Below, piece after piece: positions 1 through 11,095 of a stretch of 64,000 nt of DNA. The notes under the pieces were generated by a model. That model saw nothing but the letters and a program-made list of their open reading frames with translations. It searched no databases and was not told the DNA's origin. The DNA comes from Sphagnum magellanicum (lineage: Eukaryota; Streptophyta; Sphagnopsida; Sphagnales; Sphagnaceae). The stretch lies in NCBI GenBank assembly GCA_021904315.1, contig CM038907.1, positions 20,467,223-20,531,222 on the forward strand. Direction: 5' to 3'. The position numbers and the translations under genes are program-made. Each line of letters begins with the position of its first letter. The first letter of the stretch is position 1.

Positions 1-945
1 CACTTAAGCATTCAAGGCAGGGTAGATCTAAGGGGGGGGTTCCATTGCTTTTGGTGTCCAAATCAAACTTCAACCCTCCTATTGGTGCATTTAACTCATA
101 AAAAATCGTCAAAAACGGAATAGAATTGAAAAAGTTACAATGCCCCAAAGCAAAGGGGGTCAAGAACTCCAAAAAACAAACCACTAAACATTAAAAAGGC
201 CGGTTCCCAAACATGCAAAAAATGCCTTGTATATTGTTTTGTTGCTATTAGAGTTCCAAGATGATTTGTGGAACTTTAGGTGGTGCTCCTATAATATTTT
301 AAATCATTTTAAATGAATAAAAAAGTTATGAAGTTTGAAAGTAAGAGGAGTCCAAAAAGAAAAAAAAGGCAAAAAACATGTTTTGTAAGTTGGAAAATTT
401 ATTTTTCTTCTTGTTATTTTTTCATTACTCCTTTTCCTTTGCACTTCAAAAATGATTTTTAGAACTTGAGGTATCATTCTAATAACATTTTAAATCATTC
501 AAAATGAAACACATATGATGAAGATATAAATAACTAATGAATATGTATCCTTATTAAGTTATAAGTAATTATATTATAATCTTAACATAGTTGAACAATA
601 ATACTTTAGTAGTGACGCACTAATGACCATACTAATTGTACCAATGGGAATCATAATCCAAAACTAATTGCAAATGTATCCCATAATGGGTGGTGCAAAT
701 GTGGACATATGACATGATCACATGTTGTTGCTTTGGTGGCACATTTACAATAGTTCTAAAGTAGTTGCCACATGCAACTATAATATAATTAATTAATTTT
801 TCAATGTGGCAATTTATTTTCTAATACATCATATTTCTAAAAGGATAGTTGCACAATAATTACAATACCCAAGGGATAATTATATAATAGTTGTATATGA
901 GTTGTTTTTTAAGTTTTAATTGTAGTGTAGTGTGGTTTTGACATA
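1..945 (-). repeat. AT-rich repeat, inverted copy of the repeat at 3,995-5,282
   Basis: Read as reverse complement, this block matches 4,010-5,282 along most of its length. Shared landmarks are the end motif cacttaa at position 1 against ttaagtg at 5,276-5,282, the stretch with cataatgggtggtg near 680-695 against caccacccattatg near 4,385, and ttgttttttaagttttaatt near 902 against its complement near 4,030. The left copy has one copy of a ~200 bp subunit that is doubled in the right copy (4,590-4,790 and 4,790-5,030). No protein is recognisable. It abuts retroelement coding sequence that is readable from about 990, so it is probably a non-autonomous element inserted there. The outer end may lie outside the window. 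Confidence 0.75.
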
Positions 946-989
946 TACGATTCTTTACAATGACCATGGAGGCTAGGTTTGCATAATTA

Positions 990-2055
990 GAAGTCGTAAT
1001 CACAAGCATGGCGACTTCATGAAATTCAATACACCTAGGTCAAGGAAGACCAATGATAAAAAAAAATGGCCAATCATATGGTTCCGATGCCAATTTCAAA
1101 TTCTTTTGCATAGCAAAAATTTCAAGATTAATGGCACTAAATGAGGTTATGCCACATATGTTATATAAGAAATCATGGGTCATGGACAATAGATGATGGA
1201 AACCATGTTATGGTCTCAAATGTTAATGAGATGATTTCCATAGTTGCACTAGTGACAAGAGATAGTGCATGGGTGCTAAAACCACAAGGTAGTAATGAGA
1301 TATTAGAATTTCAATGTGGTGAAGCTCATCACCAAGTGCAGCCCCCATAGTCACCATTCCTAATCCCATCGGGTTGTTGAATTTTAATGGGGTGTTAAGG
1401 AGGGTGCATAGTTTTATTCTTAGGTCTAAAGCACCCACATGTTTATTAGGGGTAACCAAAGCAATGTGTGAGGCACCATTATTTTCTACTAAAACAACGG
1501 CCATTTTAAATATTCAACCAATAGTCATGTTTCACTTGGCAACCACATTATGTGAATGTGGTGGAACACCAAATGTGGTGGTCAAGTTGGAAGATACTTT
1601 TGTACCTCCTATAGTTCCCCATCTAGTTTCCAAGGCCAATCACATCACAAAAGTGTCCAAGGTTCAACCTAAATCTTGGCATGTGGCTATGCCCAAACTT
1701 CATGACCTTCCAACATAACTAACCATTGATCGAACTAGTGTTATTCTTAGTGTTGTGGTTGTGCATAATGAAGAAAGAATTTTTCAGTTAAGGGGGGCAT
1801 TGGCCCATTAGTTTTGACCCCACATGGTGTTAGATTTCGATGCTCAACCATTGATGTTGGGAAAAATTATTATTGATGATTTTGGATTGATTGATGCCAA
1901 TCTTGACCCATGACCATATCAGATTTTGACATCAATGGGTGGGTTAGAAAAAGCATGAAGGTTAACCAAACAAAAGATTATAATTTAGGTTAATCCCAAC
2001 AAACCAACATATTACACTACAATGTAGGCCCAAGCAGTGGTGGGTGAAAACACAC
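990..2055 (+). pseudogene. Gypsy polyprotein fragment upstream of the methyltransferase-like region
   Basis: Coding character appears from about 1,000 (GDFMKFNTPRSRKT in one frame), continues at 1,141-1,350 in a second frame (SWTIDDGNHVMVSNV, SAWVLKPQGSNEILEFQCG) and at 1,374-1,718 in a third (APTCLLGVTKAMCEAP, VVVKLEDTFVPPIV). It then runs degenerate to about 2,050 (LDFDAQPLMLGKII, DPXPYQILTSMGG). The frames switch but the order is collinear. I read it as the protease-like or linker part of the same polyprotein because the next readable block (2,835 onward) continues in the same direction. No DTG/DSG aspartic protease active site is clearly preserved, so the domain name is a guess. A ~780 bp AT-rich stretch interrupts it at the 3' side. 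Confidence 0.6.
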
Positions 2056-2835
2056 TATAGGCGAATCACTTTTCACCCAAAAAAATGATATATAACAAGT
2101 ATAATAGGTGTGTAATAAATTGAAATCTTGATGGCATTTTTTGGAAACCCTGAACATAAGAAAAAGAACTTTAGAATGTGCATGACAAAATTTTGGAACT
2201 CAAAGTTCATTTTGAATTAAAGTTAAGTTTGATTGAATGGTTAAATGAAGAGATTTGGATAAAATCAATGTGGATAAATTATATAACATACATCTTTTCA
2301 ACGGCCATAAGGCCTCATGTTTATGGTTCATGACACGTTACCAAACCAAAAAAAATGAAAAAATAATACAATGCCCAACTATAAAATCTTTTTCCTTTTC
2401 TTAAGGTAGTGGTATTTTCCCATAAATAAAAGTTTATCATGCATTTATTGCTCAAGAGGTGCAAAACAAACACATTTTTTTAATGCATTTTCAACCAAAA
2501 TATAAAGTTCTAAATGATTTTAAATCTAATTGATGTACATCAATATCATTCCTCACCAAAAAATCCATTACAAAATTCCACCCATAACCTTAGTTTTGAA
2601 ATATATTTGCAATTTTTCATACTTTGTGATGTGTATTTTTTTGACACAAATATACTTCATATATTCAAGTTTGTAAATGTTTGTTGGAATTTTTAAAAAT
2701 AATATAGTTTAAGTCTAAAGTTAATGCAATATACTTGAAATGAACAAAAATAATCCAAGATGTGATGTCCACATGTACCCTAAAAAACCAAATGCAATTT
2801 TTTTGTTTTTGTGACTATAATTTTAGGGGGGTATA
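2055..2835. repeat. AT-rich insertion splitting the gypsy polyprotein
   Basis: No protein similarity is visible. Readable polyprotein stops near 2,050 and resumes near 2,840 with SYDVLVGGVVLYPLGVT, so the intervening DNA is best explained as an insertion. It is AT-rich, has oligo-A runs and carries no obvious terminal repeats that I could confirm by eye. Confidence 0.45.
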
Positions 2836-3990
2836 GTGTGCTTTCACCTTGGTCACACATGCTATGTCTTATGACGTATTGGTTGGAGGTGTGGTTTTAT
2901 ATCCCTTGGGGGTTACCATTGATTTTTGGGAAGAAATCGCATATTACTACCTAAACTCATAGACAAAAGTTAGTCACAAGATTTCATTATTAGTGAGATT
3001 CATTAGGGGGAAAACATGAAAATTTAACAAGTCAACTATGTTGGTTAGCCACATGGACTTGAGTTGTTGGAAGGTAACAACCATGACCAAGACACACCTT
3101 CGAATGGTGAATTGGCAATGCAAGGGCGAAGGGGATGCCAATCACTTTAGTTTTTCCATTGGATCGCATGCCACCATGGGGGACATTGATTGAACGCTAG
3201 GCATTGGCCAATCACTACATTCATTAAGCTTGGCACATTTTGCTATCACTAAGCCCATAGTCACTCATGGATGTTAGTAATGGGCTTCCAAGTTTGAGCC
3301 CTTTGAATATTAGGGTTACTTAGTGGATATTCCCAAGGATAGTATATGCTTACTTGAGTTGTTTAGAGGCATTAATTCATGATTAAATGTAGTTTTATAA
3401 TTTGGCATCCTAATTTGAAAATACTATTATATGAAAAAAGATTCACAAGTTAGACAAGCCTTAATGCAACATGTCATGATGTTGTAACAAAGGTATCCCA
3501 ACTTGTTACCAACGTTGGTTATATAGGGTTATCAACATTCTTTACCAAACAACATCACCTTGCTGGGGGCACCAAATATAATTAAGATTAAGCCAATTGA
3601 CTTGGTCATTGCTAAATGGTTATGTTAAGGTCTTTCATAGGTGGGTACATGCCAAGGATTTTGAAATCTCAAGTTAGGTTTATTTTGGGGATTGATTCAA
3701 GTTCTGCAACATTTGCAACAGACACAAATGCACCCATGTGCATATTTGTTGGAAATGTCCTGCCATTGGGGGATTTTCAACCAACTATTTTAGTTGGTTG
3801 GTAATAGATTAAGGTTTTGATTAGTGAGCTGGTGCAAGTGGATGCTATTTTAGTTGGTTCACAAGTTCATTGATTCTGGTGGATTTGGACTAACATAACG
3901 CCATGTTAAAGGTGATTTAGTAAGCATACCAGTTCATTCCTAAGCCGCCCACATGTTTGGTGGATGACATATTCAATTTAGGACCACTAT
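2835..3990 (+). pseudogene. Cytosine-5 DNA methyltransferase-like region of the gypsy polyprotein, N-terminal motifs
   Basis: The block opens with SYDVLVGGVVLYPLGVT and continues with stops and shifts. Near 3,350-3,390 it reads LLELFRGINS, which corresponds to the FxGxG SAM-binding motif I of C5 methyltransferases (here F-R-G-I). Near 3,608-3,640 the reading KWLCXGLS with a stop in place of Q lies where motif IV (PCQ) is expected. Near 3,730-3,770 CAYLLEMSCHWGIF aligns with the ENV motif VI region. Sequence up to about 3,985 (WWIWTNIT, LSRPHVWWMTYSI) still reads as polyprotein before an AT-rich insertion. Motifs IX-X resume at 6,240-6,400. It is catalytically dead as written: the PCQ motif is broken and stops are many. 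The assignment rests on motif order and spacing, not on a database search. Confidence 0.65.
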
Positions 3991-3994
3991 GAGA

Positions 3995-5282
3995 AATTTC
4001 ATCCATTGAAACCACACTACCCTATAATTAAAACTCAAAAAACAACTTAGATATAACTATTAAGCAATTATCCCTTGGATATTATAACTATTGTGGAATT
4101 ATCCACTTAGAAATATGGTGTATTAATAAATAAATTACCACGTTAGAAAATCGGTTAGTTACATTATAATTACAAGTGAATTAAAAATGGGTTTTCTACA
4201 CAGTAATTTACACACATCATACATATATATGTAGTCAACCATATTTGATTTTTTCAAAATTTGCATTATAGTTGCATGTGGCAACTATTTTAGAACTATT
4301 GTAAATGTGTCACTAAAACAACAACTATGTTGCAACTAATGTACAATGTACATACATGTGATCAGGCCATGTGTCCACATTTCCACCACCCATTATGGGA
4401 TATATTTACAACTAATTTTTTATTATGATTCCAATTGATATAATTAGTATGGCCATTAGTGCACCATTATTAAAGTACTATTGTTCAACTATGTTATGAT
4501 TATAATATAACTACTTATAATTTAATAAAGATACATATCCATCAATTATTTATATTTTCATCATATGTGTTTCATTTTGAGTGATTTAAAATGTTATGGG
4601 AACATTACTTCAAGTTTTAGAAATCATATTTGAAATGCAAAGGAAAATGAGTAATAAAAAAATTAGAAGAAGAGAAATAACCTTTCAAACTTACAAAACA
4701 TGTTTTTTTCCCCCCCTTTTTTTTTGGACCCTTCCCACTTTCAAACCTCATAACTTTCTTATTTTTTATTCATTTAAAATTATTTAAAGTGTTATGGGAG
4801 CGCTATCTCAAGTTCTACAAATAATCTTTGAAGTGCAAAGGAAAATGAGTAATGAAAAAATAACAAGAAGAGAACTAAACTTTCCAATTTACAAAACATG
4901 TTTTTTTTTTCCTCTTTCTTCGAACCCCTCCTACTTTCAAAGCTCATACCTTTCTTATTTCTTATTCATTTTAGGCGATTTAAAGTGCTATAAGAATGCA
5001 CATGAAGTTCTACAGATCATCTTTGAACTATAATAGCAACGGAACAACATACAAGGAATTTTGTGGGTCTTTGGGAACCCGCCTTTGTAGCATTCGGTGG
5101 TTTGTTTTTTTGAGTTCCTAACCTCCTTTACTTTCGGGCATTGTAACTTTTTCAATTTTATTCCAGTTTTGATGATTTTTGATGCCACAAGATGCACCAA
5201 TAGGAGGGGCTCAAGTCTTGTTTAAACACCAAAAACAATGGAACCCTCCCTTTGGATTTGGCTTGCTTGGAACATTTAAGTG
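3995..5282 (+). repeat. AT-rich repeat, inverted partner of 1-945, with an internal ~200 bp tandem duplication
   Basis: This is the right-hand member of the inverted pair. Its subunits at 4,590-4,790 and 4,790-5,030 are near-duplicates: each has a gttatgggaacattacttc-like start, gcaaaggaaaatgagtaat in the middle, acaaaacatgttttttt, and a cttattttttattcattt-like end. It interrupts the methyltransferase-like reading, which stops near 3,990 and resumes near 6,110. It therefore inserted into an existing gypsy element. The ends ttaagtg (right) and gaaaccacactaccct (left, near 4,009) match the opposite ends of 1-945. It carries no transposase, so it is non-autonomous. Confidence 0.75.
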
Positions 5283-6110
5283 TTATAATTGCAACTCAAT
5301 TGCAACTAATGAATAACTAAAAGTTTTAACCCATATGTTTTGTCTTCAAATCCCATGTTACAAATTATATAAAGAAGGCTTGTTTTATCATGTTCTCACA
5401 ATAGAATACATGTGCCATTTTGGGATGAACTTTAAAAAGTTTAACTTAAAGGCAAAACATAAAATAAAAAATAAAATTTCATAGTTATTTTTTAATGCAC
5501 TTAATCTTGTGCTTTCGTAGGTAGGTAGGTAGGTAGTGAGGTGTTAGGTAAATATGTAAATATGTAGGTTTTAAGACTTACCAACCTACTTACCTACCTA
5601 CCTATGGTTATGTACGACCTACTTAACTACTAATATATATATATTTATGTTTTATTCTTTTCAAAATATAATTAATATGCCATGTGGCAATTTTGAATTG
5701 TGCCATGTGTCACAATTTTGGACCATCATTAACAATGATAATGGATGATGTAGATCTATATATATTTTTTAAATTATGTTTAAAAATCTTCATAATGCCA
5801 TGTGGTAGATTTTAATATATGGATGACAATTAATGACGTTAGCATGACATCATGGGTGTAGTTATAATGGAGTTGTATAGTAGTTGAAATTAAGTTGTTT
5901 TGATTGAATTACTATTGAGTTACAATGAGTTGCACTCCATATAGAACGAGTTGCAACTTTACAACTCATGCAACTTGTCTATTGGCACCCACGGTGTATA
6001 AATATAACGAGTTACAAGTGTTGTTTGCAACTCAAAAATTGAGTTGCAAGGCTAGTTGTAAAACACCTTTTTTTCTCATAATGGACACCATTCATGCACA
6101 ATTCATCATG
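5283..6110. repeat. AT-rich insertion remainder with inverted GTAG microsatellite
   Basis: Between the repeat ending at 5,282 and the resumption of polyprotein at about 6,110 there is no coding signal. It contains (gtag)5 at 5,517-5,536, and the complementary cctacttacctacctaccta at 5,585-5,604, which could pair across about 50 bp. A perfect 11 bp inverted repeat, ttgcaactcaa / ttgagttgcaa with a 3 bp spacer, lies at 6,025-6,049, and further gagttgcaa motifs cluster around 5,915-6,050. Confidence 0.55.
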
Positions 6111-6420
6111 ATGACTAATCACCTTTGGCTCTGGTCAACATGGTTGGCTTTCCACATGTAACCCCACCAACATTATTGAATTTTCCACTATTTCATGTAT
6201 TTAAGGATGGGGGGCCTAAAGACAATTTGGGATTCTCATTCATCCAATATGGAAGAATCCAATGCAGACGAGGAAGAATGAGCCATGGGGTTCCACATTA
6301 TAATTACAACTATGCAAGGCATTTCCAAAGGAACCCATAGGCGGATTTTGGGCCAAGTTATGTATCTCAATTGTTTCACATGGATTCTCAATTTGGTCTT
6401 GGCATAACAAAGACCTTTTG
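6110..6420 (+). pseudogene. Methyltransferase-like region, C-terminal motifs IX-X relic
   Basis: After the insertion the polyprotein resumes with SPLALVNMVGFPHVTPPTLL. It then reads SNADEEE, a stop and AMGF, followed by ILGQVMYLNCFTWIL near 6,330-6,390. The E-x-x-x-AMGF and ILGQxMxLN readings match the order of the last conserved C5-methyltransferase motifs (RxMGFP and GNAM/GQAM-D-N). This supports the 2,835-3,990 block and this block being one split domain. One or more frameshifts are present around 6,240. Confidence 0.55.
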
Positions 6421-6699
6421 ACTAGTTACACCCATTGATTCCACCCCATCTTTTACCTATTGCACCTCTTGATGGGTCAACTATGTTAGTGCAAGGGGAG
6501 GGGTGATGTTACAACATGACAAGTACATCCTTGGCAATTATGGGATCAGGGACATTAAGGGAAATTTATGGGTATGGAATAGGAAATTGGTGATGTGAAG
6601 GCATTAGGAGATGGTGGCACCTCTCCACATTTTTCATAACAATCACAAGCCATGCCCTTAACCTTAGGTGTTGCAAGAATGTTCCATCATCCAAACCCA

Positions 6700-9360
6700 C
6701 TTATAGGTGATTGTAAAAACATGGGACCTAAGGATTGGCTTAACAATTATAGGACGTGAAGTGCATGAAGCACAACGATTACTACGAGATTTCATTAGAT
6801 GTTTTGCTTTTAGTTTGAAAGAATTGGGTTAGTTAAGAGGAAAAGAGGTCCAAATCATATTGGAGGATGATAATCCAATCTTTAGGTGACCTTATAGGTT
6901 TAGTGAGGTGGAAAGAGCCTTGGTTTAGTCTCAAACAACAAAGTTACTAGATGCTAGTTTGGTGGAATTGTTTGGGGGGTGAATATGTTTCAGCAACATT
7001 GATGCTAACCATGTGTGGGGATTATTATCCAATGAGTAAATGAATATCCCATGCCCTTACTAGAGGAGATCTTTGATGCCTTTAGTCAAGCTAAGGTTTT
7101 CAATACTTTAGACTTGAGGTTTAGCTACCATCAGTTGCCATTGAGGGAAAGTGACAAGGCAAATACATCATTTGGGGGAATTGATCTTCATGGGAAGGAT
7201 TGTTTATATCTATGGAGGTTTTTTCCATTTGGTTTGAAGATGCCATTTTAGAATTTTAGAGAGTCATAAATCAAGTGTTGGTAGGTCTTAGTTTTACCAA
7301 ATGCTACATTGATGACATCATTGTTTTTAGCCTAACCTTAGCAAATCACATGTGCCATTTGTAGGAGGTGTTTGGAAGACTTAAGGAACATAACCTTCAG
7401 CTTCATCCAAAAAAATGTCGTTTCTTTCATATTCATGTGGAATATTTGGGTCACATGATTTATCTAAGTGGATTGGCGATTCAGAAGGTTGAAACCATTT
7501 CATAGATCCCCCAACCAACAAATGTTAATTGGTTATAAGCTTTTCTAAGCTTGTGTAATTACTACCAAATGTTTATGAAAAGCTTCAGTAGCATAGCCAA
7601 ACCTTTCACTCAGCTAACACAAATTGAGAAGGAATTCATTTGGGATTAGGAACAAAAACAAGCCTTTCAAGATTTGAAGGCCATGCTTTCATTAATTCCA
7701 ATTTTGACACAACCCATCTAAAGATGACCATTCCAATAAGACATTAATTTGAGCACTATAGGGTTGGGAATTGTGCTTACCCAACTTGATGATGATGGTT
7801 GAAAGTTTATGGTGGCATATGTTAGTCAGTCCAACAATAAGATGAAGGCCAAGTACAATTCATATGAAGGGGAATGAGTTATAGTTGTTTGGGTTGTTTC
7901 ATCATTTTGGTGTTGTTTTTGTGGTAGCCCATTCATTTTGGTTACTAATCACCAACCTTTGAAATTCCTTATGGAATCTAATCGATTCACAGGAAAGTTA
8001 GCTAGGTAGACATTTATTTTACATGAGTGATTTTGACATAATTCATAGGCCTAGTAAAGTTAATCAAGATGTCGATGAGTTGAGTTAGAACCCAAGTTCC
8101 AACAAAGAGGATACCATTGGGGCTCATTGGCATGATGAGCGGATTTGGAAATAGTACCAAGATGGCATGCTTTAACACACTTTTGTACCTTATTGGGGTG
8201 TTCTAACAATGTACTTCATACTAATGTAGATGATGGGGATCCCTATGATGCAGACATGGAGCCAAAAGGTAATGGTGCTCTAAACACTTATGATGATGAA
8301 CTTGTCATTGCATACTTGTAAGCATGTGAAGTTCCATTGGATTAACACCCAAAAAATGGGATCATGTTGTGCCTAGGGCCAAGCAGTTCAAATGAAAAGG
8401 TAATTCCTTCTTATGGGGTGGGTAGATGGACGAATGTGGGTTGTGTTTCGCTTAAAACATAGTGGAAACTTTGTGAGGCATGCTCATGAGGAGTTGGGCC
8501 ATTTTGGGGTCCGAAGGACATAGAGCTTGTTCTAAACACGGTAACGGTGGAAATTGATGTAATTACAAGTTCAACAAGTTGTTTATAGGTGTATGGTGTG
8601 TGATTAAGTTTGGGCATCTTTTAATGCACCTACACTTCACCTACAACCCTTACCGATTATGAAGTTCGGGTATAAATGGAGTTTGGATTTTGTTGGTCCA
8701 TTAAGTTTGACACCTTGACATAGCCGATTTGTTTTGGTTCTGATCAATCATTTTTTAAAGTGGTTGGAGTTGGTGCCATTCCCAAATTATAATAATGAAT
8801 AAGCAACATATTCATTTTTGTATAGGGTATTCAATAGATTTGGGGCTCCAACTGAAGTTCTCACTGACTAAGGTATGAAATTTTGTGGGGAATTTCAAAA
8901 GTTGTGTGAGAAAACATTAATTGTTCATTGCATGACTTCATGAGACAATTTTAAAGTAAATAGGTTAGCTGAGTGGATGGTGTAAACAATGAAAAGGGGT
9001 TTGTGGAAGTATGAACTCCATAAGGGTCATACTCGAGATTGGGACGTACAACTACCATGGTTTAGGTATGGGGTATACATTTTGTTGACAAACTTCTTTT
9101 TCATCTTTTTCACCATACTTTTTATTGTTTGGTAATGAATTCGAGTTACTAGCCTCAATATGATGAAATGCGATGGTAATAATCAACATGGATGATCTTA
9201 ATGTGTGGATTTAAGTTATGAACAATGAGCTACCTTGTTCCGATGTTTTATGCGCATGGCTATGGAAAATTTGACAATTGCCCAACACCAGGATACATTG
9301 CATTATGCCACTATTTGTGGAAGCGGTTATCGGCCTTGGGTTCAAAGGTTTGAATTAATT
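6700..9360 (+). pseudogene. Ty3/gypsy reverse transcriptase, RNase H and integrase relic
   Basis: The region before the reverse transcriptase reads FSLKELGXLRGKEVQIILED near 6,805-6,870. The reverse transcriptase core is at 7,051-7,250: MPLLEEIFDAFSQAKVFNTL, then DLRFSYHQLPLRESDKA and WRFFPFGLKMPF. It is followed by the YIDDII equivalent (CYIDDIIVFS reading, about 7,300-7,335) and EYLGHMIYLS near 7,440. RNase H is recognisable through SSYEGE/NSYEGE near 7,860, LVTNHQPLKFLMESNRFTGK near 7,940-8,000 and DFDIIHRPSKVNQDVDELS near 8,030-8,085. Integrase is poorly preserved between about 8,620 and 9,100, and the post-integrase ENLTIAQHQDTLHYATI lies near 9,265-9,320. Stops occur throughout. Confidence in Ty3/gypsy class is high and in exact limits low. 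Confidence 0.85.
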
Positions 9361-9830
9361 ATGTTTATTTATAATAGAAAACATTGACTATTTTGCATAT
9401 GATTGCATGACATGTTATTTTACGTGTGCAAAAGGTTTTACCTTTGGGTAAAAACATAGTTAAAAGAACCACCCAAGTGAATGGACACTCCTTAAAAGTA
9501 CATTTTTGTATGTTTAAAAAATCACAAGGGAAACAAAATAGTTTGGATTATCATAAAATTTTGGGAATATTTTCCATTAATTATAAGAATTATATGTTCA
9601 AAGCATGACACATATTTAAAATGTTTTTGCATGTTCAAAACATTCAAACCTTGAGAATGGATAATCTTTATTTTTTCAAACATCATTTTTTCTTACCAAA
9701 TGTGCACCATTCCTTTTGAGAATTGGAAAGGATTTTAACATTGATGATTATAAAGGTAAAATGACTTGAATTAATGAAAATTGTTTATATAACCAATTTG
9801 AGCACATTTGGTTCAAACGTGTTTTTGTTA
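9360..9830. repeat. AT-rich insertion inside the gypsy 3' coding region
   Basis: Polyprotein reading stops after GSGYRPWVQRFEL near 9,350 and resumes with NCAIGHLPNVDGQ near 9,838. The DNA between is AT-rich and contains repeated tgcatgttcaaaa/catgacatgtt-like words but no recognisable protein. Insertion is inferred from the resumption downstream. Confidence 0.4.
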
Positions 9831-10298
9831 AATTTTGTAATTGTGCAATTGGTCATCTTCCTAATGTGGATGGCCAAATTGACTCATCTTTAGTTATAGT
9901 TTTTATTGGCTTGCAATGTAGTGTGGGCAATTTTCAAAAGCCACTTTATGTTGATTTGTAATCAATGTTCCCAAGGTTGGCACATGGGATGTCTCATGCC
10001 ACCAATGGAGAAAGTGCTAATTCGTAAATAATTTTGCTTTCAGTGCATCTAATAGACCTAAGTTCCTAAGGTTAAATAATAGAATTAGTTTAAGGTTTGC
10101 TTCAATGGTGATTAACATTTGGCTAAAGATTTGAAAGATTACAAACATGTGAATAATGATGGGGCTCACATTTGCACCTAGCTTATTGGTCCTTTTGTTT
10201 TGGAATCAAAATGTTCATCCATGGTGAATTTCCATCAAGTAGTTATGTAATGTTATATGACTTAGAAGACCTTAGCCCAAAATAAGGGGGCGGTTTGA
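9830..10298 (+). pseudogene. PHD-finger relic and C-terminus of the gypsy polyprotein
   Basis: In one frame NCAIGHLPNVDGQIDSSLVI is followed, in a shifted frame, by FMLICNQCSQGWHMGCLMPP at about 9,943-10,005. This has the I/L-C-x-x-C ... W-H-x-x-C spacing of the second half of a PHD zinc finger, with first-half cysteines suggested by LQCSV just upstream. The final part reads WSFCFGIKMFIHGEFPSSSY then VMLYDLEDLSPK near 10,190-10,280, ending at a stop beside the purine-rich aaaataaggggg. PHD fingers bind histone tails, and in a retroelement this would suggest chromatin-targeted integration. Frameshifts and stops make it non-functional. Confidence 0.6.
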
Positions 10299-10299
10299 A

Positions 10300-11095
10300 T
10301 GTGGTGGATCATTTATGGTATTTTTATATTATGTGTTGTATGTGTGATGATAGTGACGGTTGTAAGTGTCAACATAGGAACAAACAACAATTGTCAGGTG
10401 TGTTAGTTTAGTTATTTAATTAAGTCCCACTTAGTTATGGATAAATTGGGTTAACTAAGTTGATTAATTTTATTTTGAACCAATTTTGGTGTGAATGAGG
10501 TTTGAAATATTTTGTCATGGAATATAATCCCAAGTTGAGTTGTTTCAAATCATTTTTGGTGATTTGATATTCTAAAATATAATTTTTTGTTCTGTAGTTT
10601 TCTTGTGTTTATGTAAGTGTTATGGTTTTTTTTCTATGCTTTGGGCTTGGATTCCTATGTTGTTGCAAATGAGATACATTTTGATTTGGACATGGTGTAC
10701 CATTTAAGATATTTTTATGTTATGTGTTGTATGTGTGATGATAGTGATGATTACTCCAGATTACAAAAGTAGAGCTCAGTGGAAAGGATAGTGGAAAGGA
10801 TAATAGATAAAGAGAGGAGCTACTGGGAACATGTTAGGGGAACATATTGAGAATTTGAAGAACGTGTTGCAAACCCATAGGGAAACTACGATAGGAGCAC
10901 AGTGAGAAGTTCAACAACCTCACCCTCCCCCAAATGAAAAAAACGCTGAGCTCTCTGGGTGCATGCTGCTTCACCTCATTGGTTACAATGAAAAAATTTG
11001 CCAACCTGTGTTCTCAGCCATTTTGGCCTGTGCTAATGGCAACTATAGAGGTGCTTTATGCTATCTGTTCCGTTCCTTTCTCTATGTAGTTGTGT
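10300..11095 (+). repeat. Probable 3' LTR region with an internal direct repeat
   Basis: Starts right after the polypurine-like tract. A ~58 bp segment at 10,302-10,359 (containing atgtgttgtatgtgtgatga) recurs at 10,692-10,750 with few differences, giving a ~390 bp offset. This may be two partial LTR copies or a duplicated LTR start. Sequence from about 10,750 to 11,095 is less AT-rich and could be the rest of the LTR. No coding sequence was seen. LTR ends and target-site duplication could not be fixed because the 5' partner is not in the window. Confidence 0.4.

Larger units (their letters stand above)
990..10298 (+). mobile_element. Decayed Ty3/gypsy-type retrotransposon with DNA methyltransferase-like and PHD regions
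   Basis: One polyprotein can be followed in pieces, always on the + strand and in the same order: 990-2,055, 2,835-3,990, 6,110-9,360 and 9,830-10,298. The breaks (2,055-2,835, 3,995-6,110 and 9,360-9,830) are AT-rich and lack coding signal, and the protein reading resumes after each one, so they look like later insertions. Order of parts: a protease-like/gag-pol linker region, a cytosine-5 methyltransferase-like region, reverse transcriptase, RNase H, integrase and a PHD finger. Dozens of stops and frameshifts make it non-functional. A purine run (aaaataaggggg, about 10,280-10,290) sits where a polypurine tract before the 3' LTR would be expected. The 5' LTR lies outside the window or is destroyed. 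Confidence 0.8.

Noticed and set aside
1-5282. A 5.3 kb DNA transposon with ~1 kb terminal inverted repeats
   Set aside because: The interior is a slice of a gypsy polyprotein that continues beyond the right arm at 6,110, so two inverted insertions explain the data better.
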